A stretch of DNA of 64,000 bases from Leptobrachium leishanense (taxonomy: Eukaryota > Chordata > Amphibia > Anura > Megophryidae), in NCBI GenBank assembly GCA_009667805.1, contig CM019063.1, positions 405,424,959 to 405,488,958 on the forward strand, in the 5' to 3' direction. Of this stretch, positions 31,263 to 41,035 are shown piece by piece (position 1 is the first letter of the stretch; every line of letters begins with the position of its first letter). A program made the translations under genes and the position numbers. A model generated the notes under the pieces. The model had not been told where the DNA came from. It ran no database searches and saw only the letters and a program-made list of their open reading frames with translations.

Positions 31263-33295
31263 TCACCAATGATAATTATTATTATTTATTAAGCGCCAAC
31301 ACATTCCGCAGCGATGTATAATGGGTAAAGACAGGACAATTCTACAATACATAAAGGAGACAGGTCAGTATTGCTGCCAACAGATACAGGAGCATATGAG
31401 GGCCCTATTCCTGTGGGAACTTACAGTCTAGATGGGTGAGAGGGTGAGAAACTGGAGGGGAGGACTGCAGTGATGAGTTAATTCAGGGAGTGGTGACGAC
31501 CGTTTTTGGGTTGTCAGACGTTTTGTTACAGAGTCAGGTGGTAGGCTTCCCTAAACAGAAAGGTCTTTACGGAGTGTTTAAATGAAGCCAGATCTGGGGA
31601 CAGTCTGATATTGCATGGAAGTGCATTCCATAGGGTTGGCGCCACACAAGAAAAGTCCTGGATTACAATGCAGGCTCAATAAATGCTGCCTGCATTGTTA
31701 CCGCGCGTTAACCCCCAGGATGCTCGCGGCAGCGCATTCACACGATGGAGTCCATAGGACTCCATTGAGTTTCCCCCTGTCGGTCAAATGACCAGCCAAA
31801 TCACGCCTCGCGAGATCCGGCCGGTCGGCGTAGAGATACGCAGGGAGAGACTGGGGGGACTTTTTCCCCCAGTCTTTCCCTGCTCCTGCCGGCCGGAGGA
31901 GGCAGACAGAGCCGCGGTCCTCGCCGCGGGACAGGAGGTGAGTATGCGATTAATTTTTTCGTTTTTTTAGGCTGGTGTTAACGGATTCTGCAGAAGCGAA
32001 ATCTGTTAACACCAAGTCCTGGCTGTAGTTAACTTTTTTCTAACCACAGCCAGACGTTAATCAGCGCTAGTAGATTGTCATACTAATGCTGATAAACACT
32101 TTGCGCTCCCCGTGTTAAGCATAGGGAGCACAAAGTACAGTAAACTCGCACTGAAAAGCGCAAGATACCAAACACAAACGGGTTACTTAACCCATTTGTG
32201 TTTGGATTGTAATATACGGTAAACACCACAGCAAACGTTAATGCTCACGCAAGTGAACGGTAACGTTTGCGTGAAGATTGTAATTTAGCCCCTGGAGTCT
32301 GACATGTGAGGAGGTAATGATGGAGGATGCCAGGTGCAGGTCATTGTTGGATCTTAAGGGGCAGGCTGAAGTGTATTTGGTGATTAGTGAGGACAGATCG
32401 TCAGATAGTGAGAAGCGGCATAATTTTTGGTTTTGTAAGTCAGAGTGAATACTTTGAATTTGATTCTGCTGTGGATGGGGAGCCAGTGTAAAGATTCACA
32501 GAGAGGAGTGGCAGAGACAGAGTGACGGTGAGATGGATAAGGCAGGCTGATGTGTTTAGAATGGACTGCAGGGGAAGAGGTGGGAGATAGGAATGCCAGT
32601 CAGGAGCTTGTTGCAGTAGTCCATGCGGGAGATAACGAGAGTGGATGTTCTTGGTGTTGTTAGCAGTCAAAGATTTATGAATTTGGCAATATCGCATAGG
32701 TTATTGCGGAAAGATAAGGACAGTGATTGGATGAAAGGGCTGAAGGAAAGACTGGAGTCAAGAGTCACTCCAAGGCAGTGGACTTGGGCTGAAGGAAGGA
32801 TAGTGATATCGTCAACAATTATAGAAAAGTCAGAAATCGAAGTAGAATTAGAGGTGGGAATTAGAAGGAGCTCGGTCTTTGACATATTGATCTTCAGGTA
32901 GTGAGAGACCATCCAGGCAGAGATCCCAGATAGACAATCACTGATCTGAGAGAGAAAACAGAGTGGAGAGGTAGAGCTGAGTATTATCTGCATATAGGTG
33001 ATACTTGAAGCCATAGTGATGAGTTTACCCAGTGAGGAGGTATAAATAAAGAAGAGCAGAGGACCTAGGACTGAGCCATGAGGTATGCCGACTGACAGAG
33101 GCATTGAAGAGAAGGATTTGCCAGCAATGGATACAGAAAAGGATCTATTGGAGAGGTAAGATTTTAGCCAAGAAAGGGTGATATCACAGAGACCAATAGA
33201 GAAGAGGGTCTCTAGGAGGAGGGGTTGGTCGACTGTATCAAAGGCAACTGAGAGGTCACGTAGGATCAGTATGGAGTAATGGCCATTGCATTTAG
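31263..33295 (-). mobile_element. L2/Rex1-like LINE, 5'-truncated, interrupted
   Basis: The minus-strand RT reads [36 protein letters not shown], and a YADN version of the usual YADD box in another frame, then [18 protein letters not shown]. Downstream comes the HWLPIHSRIKFKV-type C-terminus. The 3' end is an ATT/AAT microsatellite with AAGCGCCAACACATTCCGC. A family-E repeat (31657-32295) splits its 3' part. It is inserted in an L1 ORF2. The catalytic box is mutated. Confidence 0.75.
31657..32295. mobile_element. Family-E repeat, copy 1 (5-bp CCTGG duplication)
   Basis: CCTGG at 31657-31661 and 32291-32295 flanks 31662-32290. The ends carry ATTACAATGC and GATTGTAATTTAGCCC. The L2-like host sequence is continuous across the site (AAGTCCTGGAGTCTGAC). 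The interior holds inverted words (GTTAACGGATTCTGCAGAAG, CACAAACGGGTTA), a GGAGTCCATAGGACTCC palindrome and AGGTGAGTAT at 31937-31946. Other copies: 33925-34640 (reverse), about 34895-35590, and 56891-57300. The class is unknown, and no gene is present. Confidence 0.65.
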
Positions 33296-33924
33296 CGGAG
33301 AGGAGGATGCATTTTCTCCACAACAGAGACTTCATACCAGGTATGAGACCTCAATTATGTAAAGCTTTTGAAAATGCGGCTTTCAGAGACTCACTAATTT
33401 CCGCAGCCAGTCAGGGGGACTCATTTCTTTTCCTGTATTGCTATATATTCATCTTCCGATTTTTTCAGATTTTTGCAACTGAGGGATTTTCTACAGAAAT
33501 ATAATATCCACACTGCCAAGCTAAAGCGTTTAACCTTTTTTTGAGAGAATCTGTGAAGAGGGTAAGAGGCTATCTTCCTGATATCGCTTACCTCAGCTCT
33601 TTACCAGCATCTTTTGACTGAGGATGACTCCTGGCCCACCCCCAGATACAATCTCTGCTGAGAAAAGGATATTAGTGAGATTCTTCAAGGGAAGGACTGG
33701 TTGGACATGTGGCAACATATAGCTAAAGTCTCAATTAATGTGGTGTTCAAAGAGCAACCCTATAAAACATTATTTAGATGGTATCTCTCTCTTTCAATAA
33801 ATCTCTCTTTTTTTCTCTCTCCTTTTATCTTCGCCTGGCTCTTTCCTTTCCCTTTGCTGCCACCAGGAATTGTGGTCTATTTTTCTTCGCCTTGACATTT
33901 CGGATACTTTCAGAGGATTAAATC

Positions 33925-34640
33925 ATAGAGGGCCACATTACAATCTTGACGCAAATGTTTGCGCCGGCATAAGTAATTTTTAACGCGTGGGGTAAAACCA
34001 TTTGCGAATTACATACTCAGCGCTACAATCGTGCGGAATCGTGTACAGCGTGTGAACCTTTGTGAACCTTGCGCGTGGTTACTGTACTTCGAGCGTCCTA
34101 TACTTAACATTGTGAGCACAAAGTGTTAATCAGCGTTAGGATTACAAAGTCCTAATGCTGTTTAACGTCCGGCTGCGGTTAACAAAAAGTTAACCAGAGC
34201 CAGGACTTGGTGTTAACGGATTCCGCTTCTGCAGAATCCGTTAATACCAGCCAAAAAAAATAAATCGTATACTCACCTCCTGTCCCGTTGCGAGGACCGT
34301 AGCTCTGTCCGCCTCCTCAGTCTGGCGGGAGCAGGGAAAGACTGGGGGAAAAGTCTCCCCCTGCGTACCACTACCCTGACCGGCCGGATCTCGCAAGACG
34401 AGATCCGGCTGGTCATGTGACCGCCGGTGTCTGCTTCTATAGAGTCCCATTGAGAGGATGCGCGCAGCTGTGCTTAACGCTGCCGCGTGCATCCCGGGGG
34501 TTAACGCGCGGTAACAATACAGATAGCATTTTTTGCATCTGCATTGTAATCTAGCGTTAAAACGTCGGCGCAGGGGGGAAATCTGCAGGCGCAGTTTTTT
34601 CTCCCTAGCGTCCGCGTTTTAACACTAGGAATGTAATGTG
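33925..34640 (-). mobile_element. Family-E repeat, copy 2
   Basis: The ends are GGGCCACATTACAATCTTG and GGAATGTAATGTGACTC. The interior is the reverse complement of the copy at 31662-32290, including GGATTCCGCTTCTGCAGAAT, the ATACTCACCTCCTGTCCCG donor-like segment (minus AGGTGAGTAT at 34270-34279) and the GTTAACGCGCGGTAACAAT end. Confidence 0.65.
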
Positions 34641-34894
34641 ACTCAGAGTCTTTCTGACCATTGCACTAGCTTTGCTTTGCCATACAGTATAACGCAATCA
34701 TGTACCCTGTTATTTGCCATGCGTAGCACATTTTGTTTTGTATTGCCTTTGTATTAGTGTTGCCGTACATTTTTTTTGTTTACTATGAAAGTTAAGATTG
34801 CAATGAAGACAGAATTGTAAAAAAAATATCAGGCCAGCACTCTCACTACTCCTAGAAGGCAAGCATACACTGTTAGGATTCAGCCCTACTTTGG

Positions 34895-35590
34895 ACACTA
34901 TTCCCTAGTGAACGCTAACTGTAGCGTTCAGATGAGTAAGTGTTAACACACACATATAAGTGACTAAAAAAAATCACTTAGCTCATCGGTTTTTGCGCTA
35001 GCTTGCACAGGCTTACTGCACTTTGCGCATCCAATACTTAACAGGGGGAGCGCAATCATTAATTAGCATTAGGATAAGTAAGGTATTACAAAGTCCTAGT
35101 GCTAATTACCGCAGGGATGCACAAGCCAAACTTTTTGCTCCACCTAAAAGCTGGTGCTAAACGATTCCACTTTTGCAAAATCATTTAGCACCCCCTAAAA
35201 CTCCCCCAAATAAATCTGATACCTCTCATCCTGCGGCGAGAACAGTGGTCCTATCCGTCGCTTCTCCTGGCCGCGAGCAGAGTTCTCTCCTTTGTCGCGG
35301 GAGCAAGATTGCGCAGGGCTCGTAGGCTGGAAGCGCAACCCTTCATGGAGTCCTATGGACTCCAAGAGGTGATACTCACAGTGGCGCAGAAGTGCTACCG
35401 TGAGTATCACTGAGTTTAGCGCTGTGTTCCACGGCAAGATGCTGAGACATGTCCTGCCCATGAATTTCGTGCTGAAATCGGTATGTGGTGGATCGTGCGT
35501 CCAGAGGCTGCCTCGTGCATTCAGCGAAGGAGAGATCCAGTTGCCCTCACGTGTTGCCAGTAGAATCAAGGGCCCCACCATGCACTGAAG
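34895..35590 (-). repeat. Family-E repeat, diverged copy 3
   Basis: GTGAACGCTAACTGTAGCG near the left, a GGTGCTAAACGATTCC / ATTTAGCACCCCC inverted pair and TGGAGTCCTATGGACTCCA at 35345-35363 match the layout of copies 1 and 2. The ends are not clear. Confidence 0.5.
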
Positions 35591-35599
35591 TATGGTAAA

Positions 35600-35841
35600 G
35601 ATTTCTGTCTTGTTCATTCATTACTGAGTTGAATAGTAATGCTATATTAACTCTTTCAATACTGTTATACTGTTGATTACTTTGTCCTACAAAGGGTTTG
35701 CTCACTAGTCCTAATAAACCCCTTTTTATTTAAAGTCATCTTGTCCTGTTATTACTTGGCGCCGAAGGTGGAGGTGGGTAATCACTGGAGTGAGACAGAA
35801 GGCCCGTCAAACTCAGCGGCTCTCGCGGGAGTAGCGCTACA
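35600..35841 (+). repeat. Endogenous-retrovirus LTR 3' end
   Basis: This is the 3' part of an LTR: a poly-A signal AATAAA near 35712, then a segment ending AGTAGCGCTACA at 35841. Two bases later comes a tRNA-Pro primer site. The LTR start was not found, and no retroviral genes follow, because a Gypsy LTR begins at 35896. This is an old, solo-like remnant. Confidence 0.55.
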
Positions 35842-35843
35842 CG

Positions 35844-35861
35844 TGGGGGCTCGTCCGGGAT
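35844..35861 (+). other. Primer-binding site, tRNA-Pro
   Basis: TGGGGGCTCGTCCGGGAT is complementary to the 3' end of tRNA-Pro, the primer used by many gammaretrovirus-like (ERV1) elements. It follows an LTR-like end by two bases. No gag is recognisable after it. Confidence 0.75.
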
Positions 35862-35895
35862 TTCCTTCTGGTCTCCATGGCGGAGTGATGACCGT

Positions 35896-36602
35896 TGTGA
35901 CGGAATGGGGTGTTATCCGTCTGCGGGTGTGCTCCAATCTGACCCCTCTCGATGGCGTCAGGCCCGACTACCGAGTGTCACGGCACTCGGCGTCTCGAGC
36001 GGCCTGAGATGACCCTGGCGTTACTTGGCGAGATGGTGCTGCCGAATGAAGTTGACCCGTTCTGCGTAGTGGGGAGCTAGGAGACCGCAGAGTGTCTCCT
36101 GCACTGTGATTTTAGCTATGAAATGACGACACCAAACGGGGCTGTATGCTTCAAATCAAACGCAGTTGCACTGAACTCTTTACTCAAATGGGACACGCGT
36201 TTAAACATCTCAGACACAAAGGAGACATGCCCAGGCTTGAATGGGAACTCAATTTGCCTACAATGGCATGCTTGCATCATCAGATTACACACACACACAG
36301 AGCTAATGTACACAGAAATTAGCATACAATTGAATTTCAACACAGCCTTTCACTCCTAGCAACCAAGGGGAAATATAATACCTTTAAATGCATCACACAA
36401 TTACACATCTGAATCCACACTCATACAATACAGGATACATGGTAATACATCACACCAATAAAACCACATCTAGAAAAGGTATAACTGTTCATTTCAACAC
36501 GCAAAACCGAAAGAGTCTCAAATAAAGAAAAAGGTCTTTGAAATGTCCCAGGCTGTTAGTTCTGGGGCTCGCTGGTCAGAGCCCCTATGTCCGTTCCATG
36601 AC
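35896..36602 (-). repeat. 3' LTR of the reversed Gmr1-type element
   Basis: It is 707 bp. On the minus strand it starts TGTCATGGAACGGACAT and ends CCCCATTCCGTCACA. A purine-rich TTGAAGGGGGGAGGAA precedes it. It matches the partial 5' LTR at 45380-45859 closely. Confidence 0.85.
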
Positions 36603-36653
36603 ATTCCTCCCCCCTTCAAACGAGTCCGGCGGACCCGGTTGGACCCACACGGG

Positions 36654-38543
36654 TCAAATAGGGGAAGTCGGGGAGCTTGGATCTCCGGGTTTCCGGGCCG
36701 ATTGCCGGGATAGACCGTCGGCATTCCCGTTCTGTGGCCCGGGCCGGTATTGGATAGAAAAGTTAAAAGGTTGGAGGGCCAGGCTCCACCGCAACAGGCG
36801 GCCGTTCCCCCCCGCCACCCGGTTGAGCCACACCAGGGGGTTGTGATCCGTCATTACAGTGAAGGACCGCCCGTACACATACGGCTGGAACTTTCGCATG
36901 GCCCAAACCAAGGCCAGACATTCTTTCTCGACCGCTGCGTATCCCACCTCCCGGGGTAGGAGTTTGCGGCTGATGTAAGCCACCGGATGATCCCCCCCGT
37001 CGTCCCCCACTTGGCTTAGTACGGCTCCCAGTCTGAACATCGATGCGTCCGTATGGGCAATAAAGTGTTTGTTATAATTGGGAGCTGCCAAGAGGGGTGC
37101 TTGGGTTAGGGCGGTCTTCAGTTGTTGGAAGGCGGTTTCGCACTCCAGGGACCACAGGACTTGGCGGGTCAGGGTTTTCTTAGTCAGGTCGGTCAGGGAT
37201 TTGGCGAGGACGCTATAGTTGGGAACGAATTTCCGGTAGTACCCTGCCGTGCCCAAGAAAGCGAGGACCTGAGTCTTGGTGATGGGGGTGGGCCACTCCA
37301 GAATGGCTTCTATCTTGGCCGGTTCTGGACGCTGGGTTCCCTGACCCACCCGGTGGCCGAGGTACTGTACCTCGGACATCCCTATCCTACACTTTGCGGG
37401 TTTAAGGGTCAGGTTGGCGTCCCTTATCCGAGCGAATACCACCCCCAGATGGTGAAGGTGTTCCTCCAAAGTCTGGCTGTAGATGGCGATGTCGTCCAGG
37501 TACGCGCAAGCGAATTCCTGGAGGCCATCGAGGAGGCGATCGATCAACCGCTGAAAAGTGGCCGGGGCGTTCTTCATCCCGAACGGCATGACCCGAAACT
37601 GGTACAGGCCGAACGGGGTGATGAAGGCCGACTTCGGGGTCGCCTCCTCTGCAAGGGGAATCTGCCAGTACCCCTTGCATAGATCTACCGTGGTCAAGAA
37701 ATGGCCCTGGGAGATCTGATCCAACAGCTCGTCGACTCGGGGCATGGGGTAAGCATTGGTGACAGTGCAGTCATTGAGCCTCTGGTAGTCGACACAAAAC
37801 CGGGTGGTACCATCCTTTTTGGGGACCAGGACAACGGGCGAGGCCCATGGACTGGCAGAGGGCTCGATAACTCCCAGCTCCAGCATCTCCCGGATTTCAG
37901 CCCGCATGGATTCGCGTACGGCCTCCGGGAGTCTGTATGCCGGTTGCCGAAGGGGACGCTGGCCGGGGGTTTCCACCTGGTGCACGGCCCGGCTGGTGTA
38001 GCCAGGGAGTGCGGAGAAGAGCTCCTGGTGCTCTTGGAGCAGCTGCCTAGCCTGCTCCTGCTTATGGGGACCCAACCCTTCCCCTAGCTGCACTTGTTCC
38101 ACCCCTGAGGGCCGACCGTCTATCCGGGGAGGTCTACCAGGGGGAACTGTTCTGCCTCCTCGGTCGCAGGAGCGCAGATGGCAGATACCGTCTCGGGGCG
38201 CTCGTGGTATGCCTTCAGCATATTGACATGGAACGTCCGCTGGATCCTGGTGTCGGTACAGCTGACAACCACGTAGGTGGTCTCTCCCACTTGGGTGACC
38301 ACCCGATAGGGGCCCTGCCAGGATGCCTGCAGCTTGTTCTGCCACTGTGGTTTCAACACCAGGACCTTCTGCCCCACGAGAAACGAGCGGCTGCGGGCAG
38401 AGCGGTCGTACCATGCCTTCTGCTGGGCCTGGGCTGCCTGCATGTTCCCCTGAACCATCACCGTGAGTTCGGTCAAGTGCTCTCGGAGCTCCAGGACGTA
38501 ACTCACGGCGGGGAGCCCTTCGGCTTCCTGTCCCCCCTCCCAC
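36654..38543 (-). CDS. pol: Reverse transcriptase - RNase H of the Gmr1-type element
   Basis: The ORF is 629 residues; roughly the first 140 are out of frame with the integrase C-terminus. The RT runs from about 190 to 400, with KKDGTTRFCVDY (242-253), D287 in TTVDLCKGYW and YLDD at 348-351. The RNase H follows with D499, E541 and D566 (MTDHNPL), then NADGLS near the end. The fragment at 58556-59400 is a close relative. The catalytic residues look intact. The ORF ends just before the polypurine tract. Confidence 0.9.
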   Translation of the reverse strand: MGGGTGSRRAPRRELRPGAPRALDRTHGDGSGEHAGSPGPAEGMVRPLCPQPLVSRGAEGPGVETTVAEQAAGILAGPLSGGHPSGRDHLRGCQLYRHQDPADVPCQYAEGIPRAPRDGICHLRSCDRGGRTVPPGRPPRIDGRPSGVEQVQLGEGLGPHKQEQARQLLQEHQELFSALPGYTSRAVHQVETPGQRPLRQPAYRLPEAVRESMRAEIREMLELGVIEPSASPWASPVVLVPKKDGTTRFCVDYQRLNDCTVTNAYPMPRVDELLDQISQGHFLTTVDLCKGYWQIPLAEEATPKSAFITPFGLYQFRVMPFGMKNAPATFQRLIDRLLDGLQEFACAYLDDIAIYSQTLEEHLHHLGVVFARIRDANLTLKPAKCRIGMSEVQYLGHRVGQGTQRPEPAKIEAILEWPTPITKTQVLAFLGTAGYYRKFVPNYSVLAKSLTDLTKKTLTRQVLWSLECETAFQQLKTALTQAPLLAAPNYNKHFIAHTDASMFRLGAVLSQVGDDGGDHPVAYISRKLLPREVGYAAVEKECLALVWAMRKFQPYVYGRSFTVMTDHNPLVWLNRVAGGNGRLLRWSLALQPFNFSIQYRPGPQNGNADGLSRQSARKPGDPSSPTSPI

Positions 38544-38637
38544 TGCGCCCGGACTAAGTCTAGGGGGCCTCGCACCCGTCGCCCGTACAGGAGTTCGAAG
38601 GGGGAGAACCCGGTCAACTCTTGGGGGACCTCCCGGT
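38120..38637 (-). pseudogene. pol: Integrase C-terminal part
   Basis: The minus frame reads VPQELTGFSPFELLYGRRVR directly after the insertion point, then a helical stretch (LTELTVMVQGNMQAAQAQQK) and the GPY-like C-terminal domain (WQGPYRVVTQVGE...RTFHVNMLKAY). It is separated from the catalytic core (42897-43958) by the nested LTR element; across it the protein joins as FAYR-EVPQEL. It then overlaps the RT frame. Confidence 0.8.
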
Positions 38638-39344
38638 TGTCACGTCTCGGCCTTGCCCCCTGGTGGTGAAGGGTCTTCATGTTTGTTTTTCCCCTATGGT
38701 GTGTCTGGCTGTGCTGTTTAGGGCTGATCTGGGGTTCTGTTGTGATCTCCTGGTCTGGGGTCACATGGCCCAATCACACAGACCCACTCCCTATATATTC
38801 CCAGCAGCACAGAGCCTCATTGACTGTTTGTGGAGTTTGATGGTGGTTCTGTCTGGTTCGTGTTTCCTGAGTTGCTGAAGCATTCCTGTTCAAGTTTTTT
38901 CTGGTTCTGACCTCGGCTTTATTTTTGACTATCCCTTCTACTCCCCCCTGGTACCGTATATTTCTGATCTGTTGCCAACCTCTGCCTGATTGACGATTCT
39001 TGTATGTTTCATGTTTTATGTACCTTGTCTGTCTTAGTTTAGTATTCTATTCAGAGGCCGCTTATAAGGACCTCTTTTAGTATAGTCTGTCTGTTTTGTT
39101 TACTGTCCTGCAGCCTGCTCCCTTCACGGATTGTCAAGTGTATCTTTGCGTTTCTGAGTGTCCTAAGTTGTCTGTCGGTCTTGAAGCCTTCGGAGCTTAG
39201 TGGCAATTCTGTTCTGTTTTTGGTGCTCCTTGGTTTTGGAGAAATCCGTCTGTCCTTGTGTCCAGTCAGTTACTCACCTGCCTTAAGGGCTTCATCTCAT
39301 GTTCCAAGCCACCACGATGGCCCAAGCAGGGGCTAACCGTTACA
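38638..39344 (+). repeat. 5' LTR of the nested non-autonomous element
   Basis: It is 707 bp, opening TGTCACGTCTCGGCCTTGCC and ending AACCGTTACA. It contains CCCTATATATTCCCAGCAG (TATA-like, near 38791). The long ORF's first ATG (39299) lies inside it, near its 3' end. Confidence 0.85.
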
Positions 39345-39807
39345 TTACAAACAGTCCATTAATGCCTGCAGGTGAGCTTACTGTGTTAAATTCTGTGCTT
39401 CAGATGGTTTTTGATCTGCTGACAGAGCTGAAGAGGTTAATGCTGTCTCTCAGTGTGCTTAATTGTGCGGTTCCTCCCAGCAGAGTCTCTGGGGAACCTC
39501 CCATGAGTGAAAGAGAGAGACGTAGAATTCTTAATCTCTGTTATTATTGCAGTTCACCCCAGCATAAAATCTTTTGCTGTCCATTAAAGCCCAAACCCAG
39601 AATGTCATGTTCTCAGGGTGAGACCCTGGTATCCACGTCATGTAGCCATAGCACTGACCCTACTGCTGGGACCTCTGTTTCTGTGCAATGCAGGGCTGTT
39701 GCAAATTCCATGTGTGGTAATAAAGCCAAAATTGTTCCACCTCAAGGCACACTACCTGCTTCCATGTTATGCAGTGGATCACTGTTTCTCAGTTCTTGTC
39801 ATGGGTC

Positions 39808-40020
39808 TAGGGTCCAGGGTGGCGCTGTTGCCACAAGGGTCCAGGGTGACGCTGTTGCCACAAGGGTCCAGGGTGGCGCTGTTGCCACAAGGGTCCAGGG
39901 TGGCGCTGATGCCACAAGGGCCCAGGGTGGCGCTGATGCCACAAGGGCCCAGGGTGGTGCTGATGCCACAAGGGCCCAGGGTGGCGCTGATGCCACAAGG
40001 GCCCAGGGTGGCGCTGTTGT
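39808..40020 (+). repeat. 27-bp minisatellite, array 1
   Basis: About 8 units of GGGTCCAGGGTGGCGCTG-TTGCCACAA, later units with GGGCCC and GATGCC. The unit length keeps the reading frame. Confidence 0.95.
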
Positions 40021-40144
40021 TACAGGAACACAGCATAAAGAAAAACCTGTCTGTTCTGCACATTGTATTGTGCCTATGTCCGTTCCTGGCGGGAGGCCAG
40101 TTTTGTTTCTGTCTGACAAGGTGTCAGCGGTGCCAGAACCTGGC

Positions 40145-40425
40145 ACATTGCCGGTAACACTCCCAAGCTGTGTGTCAGCGTAACACTCCCAAGCTGTGTG
40201 TCAGCGGCAACACTCCCAAGTTGTGTGTCAGCGGCAACACTCCCAAGTTGTGTGTCAGCGGCAACACTCCCAAGTTGTGTGTCAGCGGCAACACTCCCAA
40301 GCTGTGTGTCAGCGGCAACACTCCTAAGCTGTGTGTCAGCGGCAACACTCCCAAGCTGTGTGTCAGCGGCAACACTCCAAGCTGTGTGTCAGCGCAAACT
40401 CCCAAGCTGTGTGTCAGCGGTTTTG
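40145..40425 (+). repeat. 27-bp minisatellite, array 2
   Basis: About 10 units of AACACTCCCAAGCTGTG-TGTCAGCGGC. Units near 40172 and 40375-40395 have lost one or a few bases, which breaks the frame. Confidence 0.95.
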
Positions 40426-40431
40426 TCCCAG

Positions 40432-40675
40432 GTGGGCCCAGAGCCCTTCACACCTGTCGTGGGCCCAGAGCCCTTCACGCCTGTCGTGGGCCCAGAGCCC
40501 TTCACGCCTGTCGTGGGCCCAGAGCCCTTCACGCCTGTCGTGGGCCCAGAGCCCTTCACGCCTGTCGTTGGCCCAGAGCCCTTCACGCCTTTCATGGGCC
40601 CAGAGCCCTTCACGCCTGTCGTGGGCCCAGAGCCCTTCACGCCTGTCGTGGGCCCAGAGCCCTTCACGCCTGCTG
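40432..40675 (+). repeat. 27-bp minisatellite, array 3
   Basis: About 9 units of GGGCCCAGAGCCCTTCAC-GCCTGTCGT, encoding a proline-rich nonapeptide. Confidence 0.95.
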
Positions 40676-40829
40676 ACGAGTCAGTTGTGCCGATGTTGAG
40701 CTACGAGGTAGCCATGCCTATGCTTTGTTATGAGGCCGAAGTGCCTGTATCTAAACATGAAACCTTCATGCCTGGTTCTACTAGCGAGCTGCTAGTCATG
40801 CCGATTCCGATCCACGAGACAGTTGTGCC

Positions 40830-41035
40830 CGTGTTGTGCGAGGCAGCCGTGCCCATGTTCTGCTGCGAGGCAGCCGTGCCCATGTTCTGCTGCGAGGCAG
40901 CCGTGCCCATGTTCTGCTGCAAGGCAGCCGTGCCCATGTTCTGCTGCGAGGCAGCCTGCCCATGTTCTGCTGCGAGGCAGCCGTGCCCATGTCTTTCTGC
41001 TGCGAGGCAGCCGTGCCCATGTCTTTCTGCAAGAC
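40830..41035 (+). repeat. 27-bp minisatellite, array 4
   Basis: About 7 units of GCCCATGTTCTGCTGC-GAGGCAGCCGT, the last ones with small indels (CATGTCTTTCTGC). Confidence 0.95.

Larger units (their letters stand above)
30830..33900 (+). pseudogene. L1/Tx1-type ORF2 C-terminal remnant, split by an L2-like LINE
   Basis: Part 1 (30830-31262) has LLPHMLYLFQVLSI, FVWNGKSRRVSKF and RGGLGLPYLPKCYWAAEL, the conserved end of L1 RT and the region after it. Part 2 (33296-33900) has [18 protein letters not shown] and DWLDMWQHIAKVS...YKTLFRWYL, the L1 ORF2 C-terminal pattern. A reversed L2-like LINE (31263-33295) lies between them. Several stops are present; it is non-functional. Confidence 0.7.

Noticed and set aside
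35844..35895. Start of a full endogenous retrovirus
   Set aside because: Only the LTR end and primer site are present; 34 bases later the Gypsy LTR begins and no retroviral gag, pol or env is visible.
39808..41035. CRISPR-like arrays
   Set aside because: The units are contiguous 27-bp tandem repeats without unique spacers, in a vertebrate LTR element.
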